DNA of 64,000 bases, taken from NCBI RefSeq assembly GCF_001278705.1, contig NZ_CP012600.1, positions 868,190-932,189 of the forward strand, in the 5' to 3' direction. The notes under the pieces were generated by a model. The model made no database searches. It was not told the origin of the DNA and worked only from the letters and a program-made list of their open reading frames with translations. Shown here one piece after another: positions 63,001 to 64,000 of this stretch. This DNA is from Bacillus gobiensis. Lineage in GTDB: Bacteria > Bacillota > Bacilli > Bacillales > Bacillaceae. A program made the position numbers and the translations under genes. Each line of letters opens with the position of its first letter. Position 1 is the first letter of the stretch.

Positions 63001-63499
63001 GAAAGTATTCTCTGAGTATTTACAAGCCGTTGAAAAATTCGGCGACATTTCAGTACTTGACACTCCAACATTTCTCTACGGCATGACACTTGGTGAGGAA
63101 ATTGAAGTCGAGATTGAAAAAGGTAAAACTTTGATTGTCAAGCTGGTTAGTATTGGAGAACCTCAGGCGGATGGAACGAGAGTCATTTATTTTGAATTCA
63201 ACGGACAGCCGCGTGAGATTGTGATTAGAGATGAAAGCATTAAATCATCCATCAAGGAAAAAGTGAAAGCTGACAGATCAAATCCGAGTCATATCGCCGC
63301 ATCGATGCCTGGTACGGTCATTAAGCTTCTCGTGAAAGAAGGAGAACGAGTTGAAAAAGGCGCACACCTAATGATTAACGAAGCAATGAAGATGGAAACA
63401 ACCGTTCAAGCTCCATTTGACGGGGTTGTCAAAGAAATCCTGATTAAAAATGGTGATCCGATTGAGACGGGAGATTTATTGGTAGTTGTAGAAAAATAA
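60056..63499 (+). CDS. pycA: PycA, pyruvate carboxylase
   Basis: 1147 residues (B. subtilis 1148): biotin carboxylase (1-~455; GGGGRGM about 168-174, and VEVNPRVQVEHT-type segment), carboxyltransferase (about 530-810; TTFRDAHQSLLATRVRT near 537), tetramerisation region, and the biotin-carrier domain with biotinyl Lys1112 in NEAMKMETT. It makes oxaloacetate from pyruvate. ATG at 60056 lies 6 nt from GGAG; ATG at 60050 touches it. In B. subtilis c-di-AMP acts on this enzyme through DarB, also encoded here. Confidence 0.97.
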   Translation: MSQQKIKKVLVANRGEIAIRVFRACTELNIRTVAIYSKEDSGSYHRYKADEAYLVGEGKKPIDAYLDIEGIIEIAKRNHVDAIHPGYGFLSENVQFARRCEEEGIKFIGPSSSHLDMFGDKVKARTQAENAGIPVIPGSDGPVDSIDDVLQFADSHGYPFIIKASLGGGGRGMRIVRTKEELEESYDRAKSEAKAAFGNDEVYVEKLIENPKHIEVQVIGDEKGNVVHLYERDCSVQRRHQKVIEVAPSLSISENLRDEICQAAVDLAKNVNYINAGTVEFLVSGDSFYFIEVNPRVQVEHTITEMITGVDIVQTQILVAEGLELHGKRIGIPDQSKVFTHGYAIQSRVTTEDPLNGFMPDTGKIMAYRSGGGFGVRLDTGNSFQGAVITPYYDSLLVKVSTWALTFEQAAQKMVRNLKEFRIRGIKTNIPFLQNVVKHEMFLSGQYDTSFIDMTPELFEFPVQKDRGTKMLNYIGNVTVNGFPGIGKAKKPMFEKPKLQKTLQNGQIIDGTKQILDREGAEGLVKWIKDQPSVLLTDTTFRDAHQSLLATRVRTNDLKKIAAPTASVWPELFSMEMWGGATFDVSYRFLKENPWDRLRELRKEIPNTLFQMLLRSSNAVGYKNYPDNVIERFVSESAHAGIDVFRIFDSLNWVKGMTLAIDAVRNTGKIAEAAICYTGDIMDPSRPKYNLDYYTTLAKELESAGAHILGIKDMAGLLKPQAAYELVSALKHTVDIPVHLHTHDTSGNGVFTYSKAIEAGVDIVDVAVSSMSGMTSQPSATSLYYALEGTDRKPEMNVHGVESLSQYWEAVRGYYHEFESGMNAPHTEVYEHEMPGGQYSNLQQQAKGVGLGDKWNEVKAMYRKVNDLFGDIVKVTPSSKVVGDMALYMVQNKLTEEDIFTRGESLDFPDSVVELFQGYLGQPYQGFPEKLQSIILKGKKSITVRPGELMEDVSFDELKQEIQEKHGIEPSEQDVIAYSLYPKVFSEYLQAVEKFGDISVLDTPTFLYGMTLGEEIEVEIEKGKTLIVKLVSIGEPQADGTRVIYFEFNGQPREIVIRDESIKSSIKEKVKADRSNPSHIAASMPGTVIKLLVKEGERVEKGAHLMINEAMKMETTVQAPFDGVVKEILIKNGDPIETGDLLVVVEK

Positions 63500-63519
63500 C
63501 AAATAAGTGCGTTTCCTCA

Positions 63520-63558
63520 AAAAAAGGTATGCCTGAAAGTGACAGGCATACCTTTTTC
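63520..63558. terminator. Bidirectional terminator between pycA and ctaA
   Basis: Perfect 15-bp stem AAAAAGGTATGCCTG/CAGGCATACCTTTTT with a 7-nt loop. Confidence 0.93.
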
Positions 63559-63563
63559 TATAC

Positions 63564-64000
63564 TTAAATATTTGACGGCCTAGTGAGAAGGAGAATAAAA
63601 TAACACAGTACTCCAAAGATGCAGGCAATAATAAATCCGTGTGCCAGCGCAAATACGAGACTCATGCCTGTTAAGACAACTAGTGCGCCGCTTAATGCTT
63701 GCAGACAAACAAGAATGAACGCGAGTATCCAGCCCCAATACATGATTGAATTGCGTTTATAGCTTTTTATCGCATGAATCATTGCAGCCAGAATCCAAAC
63801 AAAAAGCAACACAGCGACTGTACGATGACCCATTTGGACCCATTCGTTGAATTGAGATGGAAGCCCGTTGTTCGCCCTGCTGCAAAAGGGCACCTGCGGA
63901 CAGGCAAGGCTTGACTTTGTGTGCCGGACATAGGCTCCTGTATAAACGACAATGTAGGAATAAATCGTTATACCGATAATATGGAATTTCATCAATCTTC
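63564..64000 (-). CDS. ctaA: CtaA, heme A synthase (C-terminal part, cut by window end)
   Basis: About 145 residues visible on the minus strand; the frame stays open to base 64000, so the N-terminal half lies outside. It has four membrane segments, the disulfide-type pair CPQVPFC and the heme-binding His in MGHR and ALAHGF. CtaA oxidises heme O to heme A for cytochrome oxidase in the membrane. The family has about 305 residues. It is convergent with pycA, as in B. subtilis. Confidence 0.94.
   Translation of the reverse strand, partial: RLMKFHIIGITIYSYIVVYTGAYVRHTKSSLACPQVPFCSRANNGLPSQFNEWVQMGHRTVAVLLFVWILAAMIHAIKSYKRNSIMYWGWILAFILVCLQALSGALVVLTGMSLVFALAHGFIIACIFGVLCYFILLLTRPSNI

Overview
The window is a low-GC, densely packed stretch of a Bacillaceae chromosome. 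From remembered gene order it is collinear with the Bacillus subtilis segment cheV-ykuD-dapH-rok-moa/moe-fru-sipT-rnjA-pdh-speA-typA-ftsW-pycA-ctaA. It is not B. subtilis itself. Several genes I expect there are missing (ykuE-H, ykuN/O/P, ykuT, yknW-Z, ykpB, abh, kinC, ykrA, ykzC, ylaA-E, ylaM). A LysR/DJ-1 gene pair, a tandem-repeat array, a holin-like toxin gene, a YjcZ-type micro-gene, a 23-codon basic ORF and a decayed deacetylase are present instead. No rRNA, tRNA, intact insertion sequence or CRISPR array was seen.

Layout. 1-12 kb: end of cheV, ykyB, ykuC, ykuD, the EAL protein YkuI, small conserved genes, the c-di-AMP receptor DarB, CcpC, lysine genes dapH-dapL, ykuS, two thiol-redox genes (ykuU, ykuV) and the xenogeneic silencer rok. 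12-17.6 kb: sporulation gene yknT (cse15), then the late molybdenum-cofactor operon mobA-moeB-moeA-mobB-moaE-moaD. 17.8-25.2 kb: heterodimeric ABC exporter yknUV and fructose operon fruR-fruK-fruA. 25.3-36.6 kb: sipT, ABC-F ykpA, ampS, ykpC, the LysR/DJ-1 pair, a 52-bp repeat array, mreBH, ykqA, ktrC, a type I toxin locus and adeC. 36.6-40.8 kb: RNase J1 with the RNA polymerase epsilon subunit, two micro-ORFs, def and lipoprotein ykyA. 41-46.2 kb: pyruvate dehydrogenase operon pdhABCD. 46.2-52.7 kb: slp, a deacetylase pseudogene, the dual-function RNA SR1, speA, yktA, yktB, ykzI, suhB and ylaF. 52.7-64 kb: typA, ylaH-ylaN, the PhoH-family gene ylaK, ftsW, pycA and the end of ctaA.

How the genes work together. 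Central carbon metabolism dominates: fructose uptake, pyruvate to acetyl-CoA (Pdh) or oxaloacetate (PycA), with regulators CcpC (citrate/TCA) and SR1 (a CcpN-controlled RNA). Three genes belong to the known c-di-AMP network of B. subtilis (DarB, KtrC and PycA, which DarB contacts). RNase J1 and SR1P, which act together with GapA in B. subtilis, are both encoded here. Most operons end in clear hairpin-T terminators, many of them shared by convergent genes.

The items most worth a second look are the 52-bp hairpin array next to a DJ-1 gene whose best start is out of frame at a seven-A run; the holin-like toxin with a hidden ribosome site; the SR1 locus with two CcpN-type sites; the 23-codon basic ORF; and the complementary degenerate ATPase sites of YknU/YknV.
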